In this document: positions 6,484-16,430 of the stretch, piece by piece | Position numbering within the stretch: the stretch's first letter is position 1 | How the letters are laid out: the number at the start of each line of letters is the position of its first letter | Origin: a virus | Length of the DNA: 22,261 nucleotides | Virus record (IMG/VR): IMGVR_UViG_3300020452_000401 | Span: 1 to 22,261 of that record | Reading direction: 5' to 3' (one strand) | Program-made: the position numbers and the translations under genes | The notes under the pieces: model-generated | What the model was told of the DNA's origin: nothing | Databases searched by the model: none | Seen by the model: the letters and a program-made list of their open reading frames with translations, nothing else

Positions 6484-8990
6484 CATCATCGTATCAAGGA
6501 TTAGCTGGCAATCGAACAAGTGAAGTTGACTCAACACCTAGTTTTCTTCCTGCCCAACAGACAGCTAACCAAAAACTAAATCAAGGTATTGAAAACTTTA
6601 ATCAGTCTGTTAATGCTAACGATGCAACCCGTATTGCTAATGCTAAAAATTCGGGTGAGACTTTAAAAGCTTTGGGTAACTTATCAGCAACCTTGGGTAC
6701 AGCCCTAGGTGCTTACCAAGCAGAGCAGATTAAAAAGTATCAATCTGAGGCTCAGGCTCTAGCCGGTCTTGGTATTAATGATCAAGATCAACTACTAGAA
6801 GCTCAAAACCGTTACGAAGAAGAGCAGCAAAATCAACAAAAAAGTATTGATAAACTTGCTGATAAAGCACGTAATGATGACCGACCATACCATGTCATTA
6901 ATGGTATTAAAAAGCTGAATGCTTATCACTTAGATGAGATACAGAAGGTACGCATAGCTGATACTGCTACAGAAATATCTACAGGATTTAGGGATTTCTA
7001 TACAGAGAAAGGCGGTGCCAACATGTCCCGAGCTGATCAGCTTGGTCTAGTTGATCAATATGTTACTGATAATCTTGATAAATTTACTGGGTTTAATCCA
7101 GGCTTTATTACTAAGTACGGCCTTCCTGATCTAGCAAAATTTAAGCAGAAAGAACGTAAAGACATTGATTTTCAATGGGGTCAAACTACCAGTGCTCAAA
7201 CTGTAGACCGAGCTATTAATACATTACTTACTGATGGTAATATTGGTAGTTACGTCAACTCAATTGCCAATACTGTTGACTCCAAAGGTAAGGTACGTGG
7301 ACCTGCTCAGGCTTACAGGTATCTTGTAGATACTGTTCTACCTAAAGCAATTAAAGCAAATCTTTTAAGCGTTACTGACGTGCAAGAGATGTTTGATAAT
7401 AGTGAAATGCCTGGCATGGGGGGTCAGAGTTATGCTGACTTAAAAAAGGCTGACCTTCAAACCTTGGTTGAAATAGTGGAGGCCGACGTTAGTAAAGACT
7501 ATACACGGAATGAACAATTAGAAGAAATACGTTTTAAAGAAGAAGAAGATGCTTGGGTAGCTAATGTAGATGTTTCTACTTTAACTAATGACTCTATTGA
7601 CCAACAGCAGAATCAATTTCTTCTTAAATATGGAAAAACAAGCGACATATTAGCTAAGTACAAACTATCATTGTCTGTAGAAGCAGTTGAATTAAAAGAT
7701 GCTAACGATGCTATTGAGATTTTACTTGATGCTAATGCTTTAACAACTGAACGCCTTAATAAATTTCCGTGGCCGCTCACAGAAACATATAAAAATATTG
7801 CGGGTGCTACTGATCGTGCCATTAAAGAAAACTATAGGACAGAGGAAACAGCTATTAAAAATTTAGTTGAAAAACGATCTGCAAATATGGTTGGTAGACG
7901 TGATGAAAGTATCGAGCTAGTAATTGATATGTATATTAAGAAATTTCATGATAATTTACGTCTGCAACTTGAAGCAAATAATGATAACGCAAGGCGTGAT
8001 GCGTTTGAAATTACCCGAAAAGAGTTTGAGGTATTTGATAAATTTACTGGTACAGCTACAGGCTATAACATTTTTAGAGATGCTTCTTCTCTCAAAAATA
8101 TTCAAGCTAAAGCAAGAGCTGAACAAGAAAGAATTAACAGTGGCATCAGGCAATTTGGTGAAGATGTTTTAGATCAAGTCGATTTTGTTGGCGAGGACAT
8201 ACTTCGCAAAGATGTTAAGAGCTTCGGTAATCGTGGATTTAAACATCATCCACAAATTCAAAGAATTAGCCAAATGTTACAAGTAGATCCAATTACAGCG
8301 ACAAATAGAATGATTGAAGCTCACAATTCAGCTAACCTAGTACAAGGAAATCCAATACCTTTAATTCCTTTGTCTAAAGGTGCTGAAATTATTAGAGATG
8401 AACTGCCTCCACAAGCTAAGTCTAAGTATCTTTCCAGGTTAGGGCAGATGACACCAAATACATCTTTGCAGGTTATGTCCCAAATTCCTGGTGGTTACCG
8501 TCCTGAAATAGTTCCCTTGGGTTTTGGTGACATTATTGCTGAAGCTGCTGATAAGTATGACATTCCTCCTGGTATTCTTGCAGCATTACTTGAGCAAGAG
8601 TCTGCATATAAGCCAGAAATAATTTATGATCGTTCTGGTAAATATGATAGCGCTAGCAATGCTAAAGGTATTGCACAAATCGTTCCTGAATTTCATCCCA
8701 CTGTAAAAGATCCGTATGATCCTAATGAAGCGATTCCTTATGCGGCATCTTATTTACGTCAAATGATGGATACCTATGGTTTTGATCTTCGTACTGCTTT
8801 GTATGCATACAATACAGGTCAAGGTAATGTTTTGGATAGAATTGGTGTAGAGAATTTAGGTACTGATAAGCATAAAAATTTTAGCTTGGAAAACTATAAC
8901 TACTACCCTGGCATTATTAAAAAATCTGGAAAGTATGGCTATAAAGAAGCCTTCCGTGATCCATCAATAATGCGTCCTGCCTTTCAATAA
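6480..8990 (+). CDS. Internal virion protein gp15-like with C-terminal lytic transglycosylase domain
   Basis: 836 aa (T7 gp15: 747). Residues 1-680 are mostly helical, Gln/Asn/Lys-rich and fit gp15, the middle ejectosome protein of the periplasmic tube. Residues about 690-790 form a soluble lytic transglycosylase (SLT) domain: 'AADKYDIPPGILAALLEQESAYKP' with catalytic Glu707 before Ser708, 'NAKGIAQIVPEF' (G730-I-A-Q) for the usual GxxQ motif, and ALYAYNTGQGNV (A776-Y-N-T-G) for the third motif. The enzyme cuts peptidoglycan locally so the DNA conduit can pass. In T7 this domain is at the N-terminus of gp16, the next gene; here it ends gp15. The extra length over T7 fits the added domain. Confidence 0.9.
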   Translation: MTSSYQGLAGNRTSEVDSTPSFLPAQQTANQKLNQGIENFNQSVNANDATRIANAKNSGETLKALGNLSATLGTALGAYQAEQIKKYQSEAQALAGLGINDQDQLLEAQNRYEEEQQNQQKSIDKLADKARNDDRPYHVINGIKKLNAYHLDEIQKVRIADTATEISTGFRDFYTEKGGANMSRADQLGLVDQYVTDNLDKFTGFNPGFITKYGLPDLAKFKQKERKDIDFQWGQTTSAQTVDRAINTLLTDGNIGSYVNSIANTVDSKGKVRGPAQAYRYLVDTVLPKAIKANLLSVTDVQEMFDNSEMPGMGGQSYADLKKADLQTLVEIVEADVSKDYTRNEQLEEIRFKEEEDAWVANVDVSTLTNDSIDQQQNQFLLKYGKTSDILAKYKLSLSVEAVELKDANDAIEILLDANALTTERLNKFPWPLTETYKNIAGATDRAIKENYRTEETAIKNLVEKRSANMVGRRDESIELVIDMYIKKFHDNLRLQLEANNDNARRDAFEITRKEFEVFDKFTGTATGYNIFRDASSLKNIQAKARAEQERINSGIRQFGEDVLDQVDFVGEDILRKDVKSFGNRGFKHHPQIQRISQMLQVDPITATNRMIEAHNSANLVQGNPIPLIPLSKGAEIIRDELPPQAKSKYLSRLGQMTPNTSLQVMSQIPGGYRPEIVPLGFGDIIAEAADKYDIPPGILAALLEQESAYKPEIIYDRSGKYDSASNAKGIAQIVPEFHPTVKDPYDPNEAIPYAASYLRQMMDTYGFDLRTALYAYNTGQGNVLDRIGVENLGTDKHKNFSLENYNYYPGIIKKSGKYGYKEAFRDPSIMRPAFQ

Positions 8991-8995
8991 TACTA

Positions 8996-11900
8996 ATGGA
9001 AAATGAATTTTTAGATGAGATTCTTAACGGTACGCCGGAATTAGTGGATGGTGCAATTAAAACTTTAGATGCACAAGATCAAGCTGCTTATGAAACAACT
9101 AAAGCTCTTGACAAAGCACCTGAGATTGAAGCTTTAAACGCTGTCCAGACTTCTGAATCTCCCAAAACTAGCAGCTCTACGGAACCTGCTCAAGATGCAA
9201 CGAACTCTGATGATTCTCCATCTGCAGCTAAAACTGTTGCGGAATATACAGCAGCAATACCTACCGGTCCACTTGACTTTGCTGTTGACGCTTTCAACTC
9301 AATTGGAAACATAATCTTACGTGATCCCGGTGTCAGTATTGATGCTTCGGGTAATGAGCATTATAAAAAGGGTTTCGTAAATATCCCTAAACTACCTAAG
9401 TTTGAGGATGAATCAGCTCAGGCTATTCGTGAAGTTTCTGCTGTAGTCGCACCTAATATCTTTATTGCTGGACGGGCTTTACAAGCTGGTCGAGTAGCTA
9501 ATGCAGCTAACATCAGTCGGCAAGGGTTGGGCTGGAGGCTAGGTAGTGATAAAGCATTTCAATGGTTTGCTTCTACTGGCCTGACTGCTGGTGTTGGTGC
9601 TGGTGTTGACTATGTCTCTGAAGCAAGTGAAGATGATAATCTTGCAGCCACTTTAAGAACAACTTGGCCTAAAACTTATAGCTGGATTTCAGATGATTGG
9701 GCTACTCTTGATCATGACAGTCCAGAAATCAAGCGTAACAAAAACATAACCGAGGGGATTTATGTAGGTTTGTTTAGTGATATTTTACAAGGTGCAGCTA
9801 AACTTCTTAAAATTAGAAAAGGTATTAAAGAAGCAACTAATTGGATACCTGAAAATGAAAAGGCAAGAAACGCAAAAGTTTGGCAACAAGATCCTGACGA
9901 TTTTTTATCAGAGGATCCTGTAGAAAATGTTGTTTTAAATTCTGCTAAGCGACGTACTGAAGCACTAGATGAACTTGGGTCTTTTAATTTATCAGTATCC
10001 GATGGTAATTTAGATAAACCTATATTTGGTGTGCATGAAGCCTACGATGCAGTTGAAAGTGGTTCTAGAAGTGTAGATCCGAAAGGCATTCTTGGTGCTT
10101 CTGTTGATGCAGTACGGATTGACAAAAACTATGACACTACATACGGTCGTCTTGGGAGCATCATGTCTGATGGTCTCATTAAGTTTGCCAATAAAGGAGG
10201 TGATGCAGGATTTGCTGTACTAAAAGGTCAGAGAGAAATTTTGCTGGAGGCAGGTGCATATGGTTACCGTCTTGACTCTGGTCGCTATATTTCCCACAAA
10301 GAAGTAATGCAAACTGGTGATAAATATGCTGCAGCTTTATTGGAAATGGATGTTCCAGATATGAGGCGTATGCTTAAACAACTGTCTGGCATAGATGTTG
10401 ATACAGGACTTAGTGGACTTAATTCTGAAGCTTATGCTGGTGTAATGAAGGCAATACAAGGGTACACAAAAGAATATGCCAACATGGATCATTTCCGTGC
10501 TGCTGGTTATGTTGCAGCTTCTATTTCAGGCCAGATTTCTGATATAGCACAAGCTTCACGTATTTCAGATAGTGTATCTGCTGTTAGTCGTGCACAGGAA
10601 CAGGTACTAGATCGTATTGAGTTTTTGATGAAAGTTACAGGACAAACACGTTATATACGTGGTCGTTCCTTAAATATGATCAATCTTGTAAAGCGTGTGT
10701 TTGATCCTAAAAAATTTAAAGAAGCTGTAAAGAATACTAAAAAAGATACGATCGATAAGCTGAAGGAGATTTCTGAAGAAGCATCAGATACTATTCAAAC
10801 TCTTCGTGCTGTTAAAGAAAAACGTCCTGAAATGCTTGGACCGTTAATGCTTGCTTACGATATTACTGATGGCAATGTTAGCTCTATGGGTAAGCTAAAT
10901 AATTATGTCCGCAGTACTACTGGCACAGTTAGTAAGATGTTTATTGATGGTAGTCCTGATCTAGAGTCTGTTTGGATGCAAGGTGTATGGTCTAACATTT
11001 ATAACTCTGTTTTGTCTTCTCTAGGTACGCCGTTAAAAGCTACATTTAGTAATATTGCTCTAATGATTGAGCGGCCTATTGCTACATATGCTGGTGCACT
11101 AATGCCAGGACAAGGAGCTTTACGTCGTAAAGCACATTATATGTACACCGTTGGTATTGGTGAAACTTTAGGCCGATCTTTTAACCATATGAGTAAGGTA
11201 TTTAATCGTGCATCTTCTGATCCTAGCTCTGTAGGATACATCATGCGTGATGACATTATTCGTAAGAATGAGGATAAAATTACCCTTTTAAACTCATTTG
11301 CAGATGCTGCTGAGGAACGTGGTGAATCAGCCCCTAAAGCAATGATGGTTATGGTTGAAGCCATGAATGATTTGGCGGAGCATCCGGCTCTCCGGTTTAG
11401 TGCTAATGCAATGACAGCGTTTGACGGATTTACTCGATCATTTATTGCCAATATTGAAGCAAGGGGTCGTGCTTATGATGCCCTGATAAATGCTGGGGAT
11501 AAAGTCACACCTCAACGTGTACGTGCTATGGCACGTAAAACATACAATGAAATGTTTGACGATACTGGAATGATCACAGATAAAGCTGTTGATTATGCTA
11601 GCCGTGAAATCGCAATGAACCTAGATGCACCTTTTTTAAAATCAGTTAATTCATTGATTAAAACTGCTCCTTTTTTAAAACCCTTTATGATGTTTCCCAA
11701 AACATCTATGAGTATGCTTGCGTTTACCAATAGTCATAATCCTCTCGGGGTATTTGTACGGGATGTAGATAAATTTGGTCCAGCATTTGAGCGTCAAAGT
11801 AAAGAGACAGTTAGGCGTCTACTAGAAGCACGTGGTGTTTCTTATAGTGCTGATACTGCAGAATCTACATACAATATTATTCGTGCTGAGTTAAAAGGCC

Positions 11901-12949
11901 GTAAAGCTATTGGTACTATTTCTGTTCTTGGTGCAGGTTTTTTGTTTACTAACGGCCGCTTGCGTGGAAACTCGTTTTACGATAAGGAGACGCAAAAAGT
12001 ACGACGTGAACTTGGGGAAAAACCCCTTACTTATAAAGGTATTGATGGTAAATGGTATACATACGAAAACCTTGGCGCAATTACTGATTGGATCGCATTA
12101 ACAGCAGACATTATGAATAATTTTGATACCCTTGATGAACCATCTAGTTCATTATTACTAAATAAAATGGGTCATATTCTTGCTGCTAACCTTACAAATA
12201 AGTCTTTTCTGGCTGGCCTTGAACCAATGAATGACGTGCTAGCTGGGAACCCTGCTGCTTTATCACGTTGGGGTGCAAGTTTCATTAGTGGTTTAGCTAC
12301 TGGTAGTGGTCTTCGTAACGAGTTTTCTCGTTTAATGACTCCACAACTAAAAGAAATGGACCAAGATTTTAAACAACTTTTAGCTAACCGTAACCCATTC
12401 CTTAAAGACCAACTGCCTGATGTGCATGATTGGATTGATGGAGGAAAAATTGGTGTGCCATCTAATATTTGGCAAAGAGCTTGGAACGTTTACTCACCGT
12501 TTATGAAGCAGAGCGATAGCATTAGCGAGGAAAAACAGTTCCTCATAGATATTGAATTTGATGCACGTCCTACTTTGAGTACTAATGGAAAAGGTGTGAA
12601 ACTTACACCTGAAATGCGATCTCAAATTACGGACCAAATGGGTAAAGATGGGATTGGTAACGGTGGTGGTTTTAAACATGCCATACGTGAAGTCATGAAT
12701 TCACCTGAAGGTAGAGATTTCCGTAAACAATGGAAGGCAGCAAAAGATGCTGGTGTTTATACAGACGTGTCTGACTATAAAAATGTACACCGACTGCTTA
12801 TTACAAAATTACGAGAATATCAAAAGTATGCAATGTCTCGTGTTGAACTAGCTCCTCAAATTCGTGAGCTTCAGTTTAAACAAGATGAAATTGAAGAGGC
12901 AACCCGTTTAGGGCAAATTGAACGTATTAGACAACTACAAAACAACTAA
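8996..12949 (+). CDS. Internal virion protein gp16-like, ejectosome conduit
   Basis: 1317 aa, close to T7 gp16 (1318), but with no SLT motif at the N-terminus. Residues 1-75 are acidic and low complexity. Residues about 175-290 carry hydrophobic helices followed by 'WISDDWATLDHDSPEIKRNKNI'-type sequence, then long mixed helices. The central part (about 680-960) contains Ala/Met-rich helices and 'FLKPFMMFPKTSMSMLAFTNS', probably membrane-interacting. The last ~40 residues are a charged helix (REYQKYAMSRVELAPQIREL). In T7, gp16 crosses the cytoplasmic membrane and pulls in the first part of the genome. Assigned from position, size and composition. The stop overlaps the tail fibre start (TAATG). 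Confidence 0.88.
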   Translation: MENEFLDEILNGTPELVDGAIKTLDAQDQAAYETTKALDKAPEIEALNAVQTSESPKTSSSTEPAQDATNSDDSPSAAKTVAEYTAAIPTGPLDFAVDAFNSIGNIILRDPGVSIDASGNEHYKKGFVNIPKLPKFEDESAQAIREVSAVVAPNIFIAGRALQAGRVANAANISRQGLGWRLGSDKAFQWFASTGLTAGVGAGVDYVSEASEDDNLAATLRTTWPKTYSWISDDWATLDHDSPEIKRNKNITEGIYVGLFSDILQGAAKLLKIRKGIKEATNWIPENEKARNAKVWQQDPDDFLSEDPVENVVLNSAKRRTEALDELGSFNLSVSDGNLDKPIFGVHEAYDAVESGSRSVDPKGILGASVDAVRIDKNYDTTYGRLGSIMSDGLIKFANKGGDAGFAVLKGQREILLEAGAYGYRLDSGRYISHKEVMQTGDKYAAALLEMDVPDMRRMLKQLSGIDVDTGLSGLNSEAYAGVMKAIQGYTKEYANMDHFRAAGYVAASISGQISDIAQASRISDSVSAVSRAQEQVLDRIEFLMKVTGQTRYIRGRSLNMINLVKRVFDPKKFKEAVKNTKKDTIDKLKEISEEASDTIQTLRAVKEKRPEMLGPLMLAYDITDGNVSSMGKLNNYVRSTTGTVSKMFIDGSPDLESVWMQGVWSNIYNSVLSSLGTPLKATFSNIALMIERPIATYAGALMPGQGALRRKAHYMYTVGIGETLGRSFNHMSKVFNRASSDPSSVGYIMRDDIIRKNEDKITLLNSFADAAEERGESAPKAMMVMVEAMNDLAEHPALRFSANAMTAFDGFTRSFIANIEARGRAYDALINAGDKVTPQRVRAMARKTYNEMFDDTGMITDKAVDYASREIAMNLDAPFLKSVNSLIKTAPFLKPFMMFPKTSMSMLAFTNSHNPLGVFVRDVDKFGPAFERQSKETVRRLLEARGVSYSADTAESTYNIIRAELKGRKAIGTISVLGAGFLFTNGRLRGNSFYDKETQKVRRELGEKPLTYKGIDGKWYTYENLGAITDWIALTADIMNNFDTLDEPSSSLLLNKMGHILAANLTNKSFLAGLEPMNDVLAGNPAALSRWGASFISGLATGSGLRNEFSRLMTPQLKEMDQDFKQLLANRNPFLKDQLPDVHDWIDGGKIGVPSNIWQRAWNVYSPFMKQSDSISEEKQFLIDIEFDARPTLSTNGKGVKLTPEMRSQITDQMGKDGIGNGGGFKHAIREVMNSPEGRDFRKQWKAAKDAGVYTDVSDYKNVHRLLITKLREYQKYAMSRVELAPQIRELQFKQDEIEEATRLGQIERIRQLQNN

Positions 12950-15498
12950 TGGCTGAATCAACTTATACAGCTCCGGCCACGTATACAATTACTTTTCCTT
13001 CGTTGAGTCAGTCAGAAGTAAAGGTAAGTATCAACGGAGTTCTCCAATCTAGTGGTTTTACTATTTCTGGTTATGCAACCAGTGGTAGTGGAACAGTTTC
13101 ATTTACATCAGCACCTGCATCTGGTGCACATGTTCGTATCTTTAGGGATACAACTATTCTTAGTAATCAAGCCCCTGCACCTAAAGCTGACTTCCAAGCT
13201 GGGGCATCAATACAAGCTGCAGACCTGAACAACAACATGGATCAGGTCCTGTATAAGCTTGCAGAAAAAGTCGATTCTGGTGACATCTCTGCTGATTCAG
13301 TTGTCACGCAAGCTATTCGTGATCTCAATGTAACTACAGCCAAGATTGCTAATAATGCAGTTACAGCTGCAAAAATTGACAGCAACATTCTGACATCACA
13401 TTCGACTCAGGTAACAGATGCCGCAAACAGTGCAGCTACTGCTACTGCTGCTGCGACTACTGCTACTAACCAAGCCACTGCTGCAGCTAATCAAGCCACT
13501 GCTGCTGCCAATTCAGCCGCAACTGCCGCTACAGAAGCAGCAAGTATTGCAGGTAGTGCTACTGCTGCACAGAATGCTGCTACAGCCGCTCAAACACAGG
13601 CTACAGCTTCAGCTGCAAGTGCTGCTACGGCCACAACAAATGCGACTGCTGCATTAAATAACTCGCGTGAGGACGACGGTTCAGGTGGTTTTACAAGTGC
13701 TATAGATATAGCAAATACTGCAAAAAATACAGCTGACGCAGCAAGTGCTGCTTCGACTACAGCCGACTCAAACGCAACCACTGCATTAAATAACTCTCGT
13801 GAAAGTGATGGTTCAGGTGGGTTTACGAGTGCTATAGCCAAAGCAACTACTGCAGTAAACACAGCTAATTCAGCTTCTGCTGCTGTAGCTAACGCTGTTT
13901 TTTATACTTTAATTGCTAACTTTGCTGCATTCCCAAGTAGTCCTAGCAATCAAGATCGTATTGAAGTTGCTGACTCTACTGGGCTTCAATCACAAAGCAT
14001 TGTTACTGGACTTCCTAGTAGTTTTGTAGGTTCTAGTGACCTAACTGTACGGCTTGAATATAACTCCTCAACTAGCAAATGGGATTTTAAACAGTACTTT
14101 GCAGCTGATCCTGAGTCTAGGTACATACCTAAATCTGGCGGTACATTTACTGGCAATGTTGGCTTTGATAATGATGTTGTTGTTAGAGGCACTACTTCTG
14201 GCACTAGTGGAGAAATAACTTTTAACTGTGGAACTAATTCCCATGGTGTAAAAATAAAAGGACCACCACATAGTGCAGCAGCCAGCTATACTCTGACACT
14301 ACCAACAACAGTTGGTGCTTCAAGTAACTTCTTAACCACAGACGGTGCTGGGAATCTATCATGGAGAGGTTCTGATTACTTGTCAAGTAATAATAGTATT
14401 ATTAATGTTGGTACTAGCGGTATTCAATTTACAACAAACAGAACCAATCAACTTACATTAGATAATCAAGGTGATCTTACTTTAATGTATGGAGACCTTA
14501 AATTTTGGGGTGGCAGTACTAACAGTTTCGTTACCATTAAAAGAGCTTCCGGTAGTACTACCTATGATTTAACATTACCAAGTAATTCCGGGACACCTGG
14601 ACAATCACTTATTACTAATGGATCAGGTGTAACTTCTTGGGCAAACGTTGATGCTGATTTACTTGACGGTCAACATGGCGCTTATTACACAGGTTATACA
14701 GATACCGCTGTTGCAAACCTAGTAGATTCTTCACCAGCCACTTTAAATACGCTAAATGAGCTAGCTGCTGCACTTGGAGATGACGCTAACTTCTCTACTA
14801 CGGTAACTAATAGTATTGCTACTAAACTACCGCTTGCTGGTGGAACGTTGACCGGTGGACTTACTGGTACTACTGCAAGCTTTAGTAGCAACGTCGGCAT
14901 TGGTACGAGTAGTCCGCAGGCATTGCTGCATGTTAAAAGCAACTCTCTCGGTATTCCTGCGAAAGGCGTAGCAGGAACGATGCAAGTTGGCGATGGTAGC
15001 GGTTTCGGTTTAATGGTTGGCACTGATTCTAGTGGCGTAGGTTACCTTCAACCCCAAAGAAACGATGGAAATACTACTACTTACAACCTAGCGTTGAACC
15101 CAAATGGTGGAAACGTCGGCATCGGTACGAGTAGTCCGCAGGACAAGTTACACGTTAATGGCACAATCCGCGACTCAATCGGTCCACTAAGAAGACTTGG
15201 TGTTAACGCTCAGTCTGGTGCTTATACATTTGTTGTTGGTGATGCTGGAAAAATTATAAGATCAGCAGGAAGCGGTGCTGCTCTTACTCTTAACCAAAAC
15301 ATATTTACTGCTGGTGATATGATTTCAGTCTTTAATGTCTCTGGTGGTACTAATACAATCGTACAAGGTACTGGAGTCACATTACATAATACCGCTGATG
15401 CAGCAACTGGAAATAGAACAATAGCAGCAAAAGGAATGGCTACACTTGTTTGTACCGATTCTAATGAGTTTGCTATTTCTGGCTCACAATTAAGTTAA
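12949..15498 (+). CDS. Tail fibre protein (T7 gp17-like N-terminus)
   Basis: 849 aa. Residues 1-115 are the T7 gp17 virion-attachment domain: 'YTITFPSLSQSEVKVSINGVLQ', then VRIFRDTTI, 'FQAGASIQAADLNNNMDQVLYKLAEK'. Residues about 155-310 are Ala/Thr-rich coiled-coil-like shaft containing two 44-residue tandem copies (LNNSRE-DGSGGFTSAI). Later come fibre-shaft motifs: RYIPKSGGTFTGNVGF, 'LLDGQHGAYYTGYTDTAVANL', 'LNTLNELAAALGDDANFSTTV', 'KLPLAGGTLTGGLTGTTASF', and two copies of NVGIGTSSPQ followed by a Leu-His-Val turn. There is no intramolecular chaperone or peptidase at the C-terminus that I recognise. It attaches to the tail and carries part of host recognition; the following gene may supply the tip. 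Confidence 0.92.
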   Translation: MAESTYTAPATYTITFPSLSQSEVKVSINGVLQSSGFTISGYATSGSGTVSFTSAPASGAHVRIFRDTTILSNQAPAPKADFQAGASIQAADLNNNMDQVLYKLAEKVDSGDISADSVVTQAIRDLNVTTAKIANNAVTAAKIDSNILTSHSTQVTDAANSAATATAAATTATNQATAAANQATAAANSAATAATEAASIAGSATAAQNAATAAQTQATASAASAATATTNATAALNNSREDDGSGGFTSAIDIANTAKNTADAASAASTTADSNATTALNNSRESDGSGGFTSAIAKATTAVNTANSASAAVANAVFYTLIANFAAFPSSPSNQDRIEVADSTGLQSQSIVTGLPSSFVGSSDLTVRLEYNSSTSKWDFKQYFAADPESRYIPKSGGTFTGNVGFDNDVVVRGTTSGTSGEITFNCGTNSHGVKIKGPPHSAAASYTLTLPTTVGASSNFLTTDGAGNLSWRGSDYLSSNNSIINVGTSGIQFTTNRTNQLTLDNQGDLTLMYGDLKFWGGSTNSFVTIKRASGSTTYDLTLPSNSGTPGQSLITNGSGVTSWANVDADLLDGQHGAYYTGYTDTAVANLVDSSPATLNTLNELAAALGDDANFSTTVTNSIATKLPLAGGTLTGGLTGTTASFSSNVGIGTSSPQALLHVKSNSLGIPAKGVAGTMQVGDGSGFGLMVGTDSSGVGYLQPQRNDGNTTTYNLALNPNGGNVGIGTSSPQDKLHVNGTIRDSIGPLRRLGVNAQSGAYTFVVGDAGKIIRSAGSGAALTLNQNIFTAGDMISVFNVSGGTNTIVQGTGVTLHNTADAATGNRTIAAKGMATLVCTDSNEFAISGSQLS
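13648..13880 (+). repeat. 44-residue tandem duplication in the tail fibre shaft
   Basis: Two in-frame copies spaced exactly 132 nt apart (anchors GCATTAAATAACTC at 13651 and 13783) each encode ALNNSRE-x-DGSGGFTSAI followed by an Ala/Thr/Asn-rich helix. Copies differ at many synonymous sites, so the duplication is old and kept at protein level. A shorter repeat of 21 nt encoding QATAAAN precedes it (about 13468-13509). Confidence 0.85.
14890..15142 (+). repeat. Direct 31-nt repeat pair encoding NVGIGTSSPQ
   Basis: Positions 14890-14920 and 15112-15142 match at 30 of 31 nucleotides (ATT versus ATC). Both encode NVGIGTSSPQ, the beta-turn motif common in fibre tips of tailed phages. Near identity at DNA level inside a fibre gene suggests recent recombination or conversion and could let the 222-nt module between them be lost or exchanged. 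Confidence 0.85.
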
Positions 15499-15511
15499 GG
15501 AGATATTAATC

Positions 15512-16423
15512 ATGATGCAACAAATGTTAGTTGGCCTAGGCGGTGTAACAGCACAAGCGATGGGAAATGTTGACTACACAATGTGTGCTGGAGGAGGGGC
15601 TCGTGGTAACGCTACCTACTGGAGTTATTATTATGCATGGGGCGGTGGCGGTGCCGGTGGCTATATTAATAGCTTTGCAACATCAACTAATGCGTTAACA
15701 CTGTTAACACTAACTCCTTACACCGTAACTATTGGTTCCGCTGCTACTGCATACGGGACAAATGGCAGTAACTCGTCAATAGCTGGTGTTGACACTAGTA
15801 GTGCTTTTACGATTACTGCTATTGGTGGTGGTGGTGGTGGATATCCTCATAACTCTCCCCCCGCTAGTGGTGATTTAGATGGCAACGATGGAGGGTCTGG
15901 CGGTGGCGGAGGAACGTATGAGGCCGCTACCGGCACTGCAGGATTAGGCGGAGCAGGTTATTCTGGTCAAGGGGGAAATGGTAAAAAAGGCCTTCCAAGA
16001 GTTCTTTACCCGTGGTATTGCGGGGAGTCGTGGGGACAAAATCTTGCTCAATGCCAAGGTGCTCCAGGGCAAGCTGAGGGTGGTGGTGGCGGAGGAGCTG
16101 GAAGTAGTGGCTTAACTTCGTCGGTAAGCAATCAAGGTGGCGTAGGGGTTCAAAATAGTATTACTGGCTCTAATGTTTATCGCTGCGGCGGTGGTGGTGG
16201 ATCGCCTGATACTGGCGGTGGTGCTGGATGGGATCAAGCAGGTGGTGGTGGTGCTGGGGCTTCTGGTACTGGTTATGGCAGAAATGGTATTTTAATTCTA
16301 CGTTACTCAAACGCATATACAATATCAAATCCAGCCGGTGGACTGACAATTGCTACAACAACAGTTAGTACAGATAAAGTTTCACAAATTACTGCGGGAA
16401 CAGGCGTTATTGAGTTTGCCTAA
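15512..16423 (+). CDS. Poly-glycine adhesin-like structural protein
   Basis: 303 aa, extremely glycine-rich, with at least seven runs of 3-6 Gly (GGGGAGG, AIGGGGGG, GGSGGGGG, EGGGGGGAGSSG, RCGGGGGSPDTGGGAG, QAGGGGAGASG). Alternating Gly blocks and variable Tyr/Trp-containing loops (ATYWSYYYAW; LYPWYCGESWG) recall the polyglycine-II sandwich of gp38-type tail fibre adhesins of T-even phages, where the loops contact the receptor. The C-terminus (GRNGILILRYSNAYTI, then a Thr/Val-rich beta segment) resembles ends of other cyanophage structural proteins. It starts at ATG 15512 with a strong Shine-Dalgarno AAGGAG (15497-15502). Four Cys are spread through the chain. Likely a fibre tip or fibre-associated protein; function inferred from composition and position. 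Confidence 0.7.
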   Translation: MMQQMLVGLGGVTAQAMGNVDYTMCAGGGARGNATYWSYYYAWGGGGAGGYINSFATSTNALTLLTLTPYTVTIGSAATAYGTNGSNSSIAGVDTSSAFTITAIGGGGGGYPHNSPPASGDLDGNDGGSGGGGGTYEAATGTAGLGGAGYSGQGGNGKKGLPRVLYPWYCGESWGQNLAQCQGAPGQAEGGGGGGAGSSGLTSSVSNQGGVGVQNSITGSNVYRCGGGGGSPDTGGGAGWDQAGGGGAGASGTGYGRNGILILRYSNAYTISNPAGGLTIATTTVSTDKVSQITAGTGVIEFA

Positions 16424-16430
16424 CTAAATT

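Noticed and set aside
13590-13862. Minus-strand ORF over the fibre repeat region, and similar antisense ORFs over gp16 and gp12
   Set aside because: They mirror Ala-rich or biased coding sequence on the + strand, have no ribosome sites and break the single-strand operon layout.
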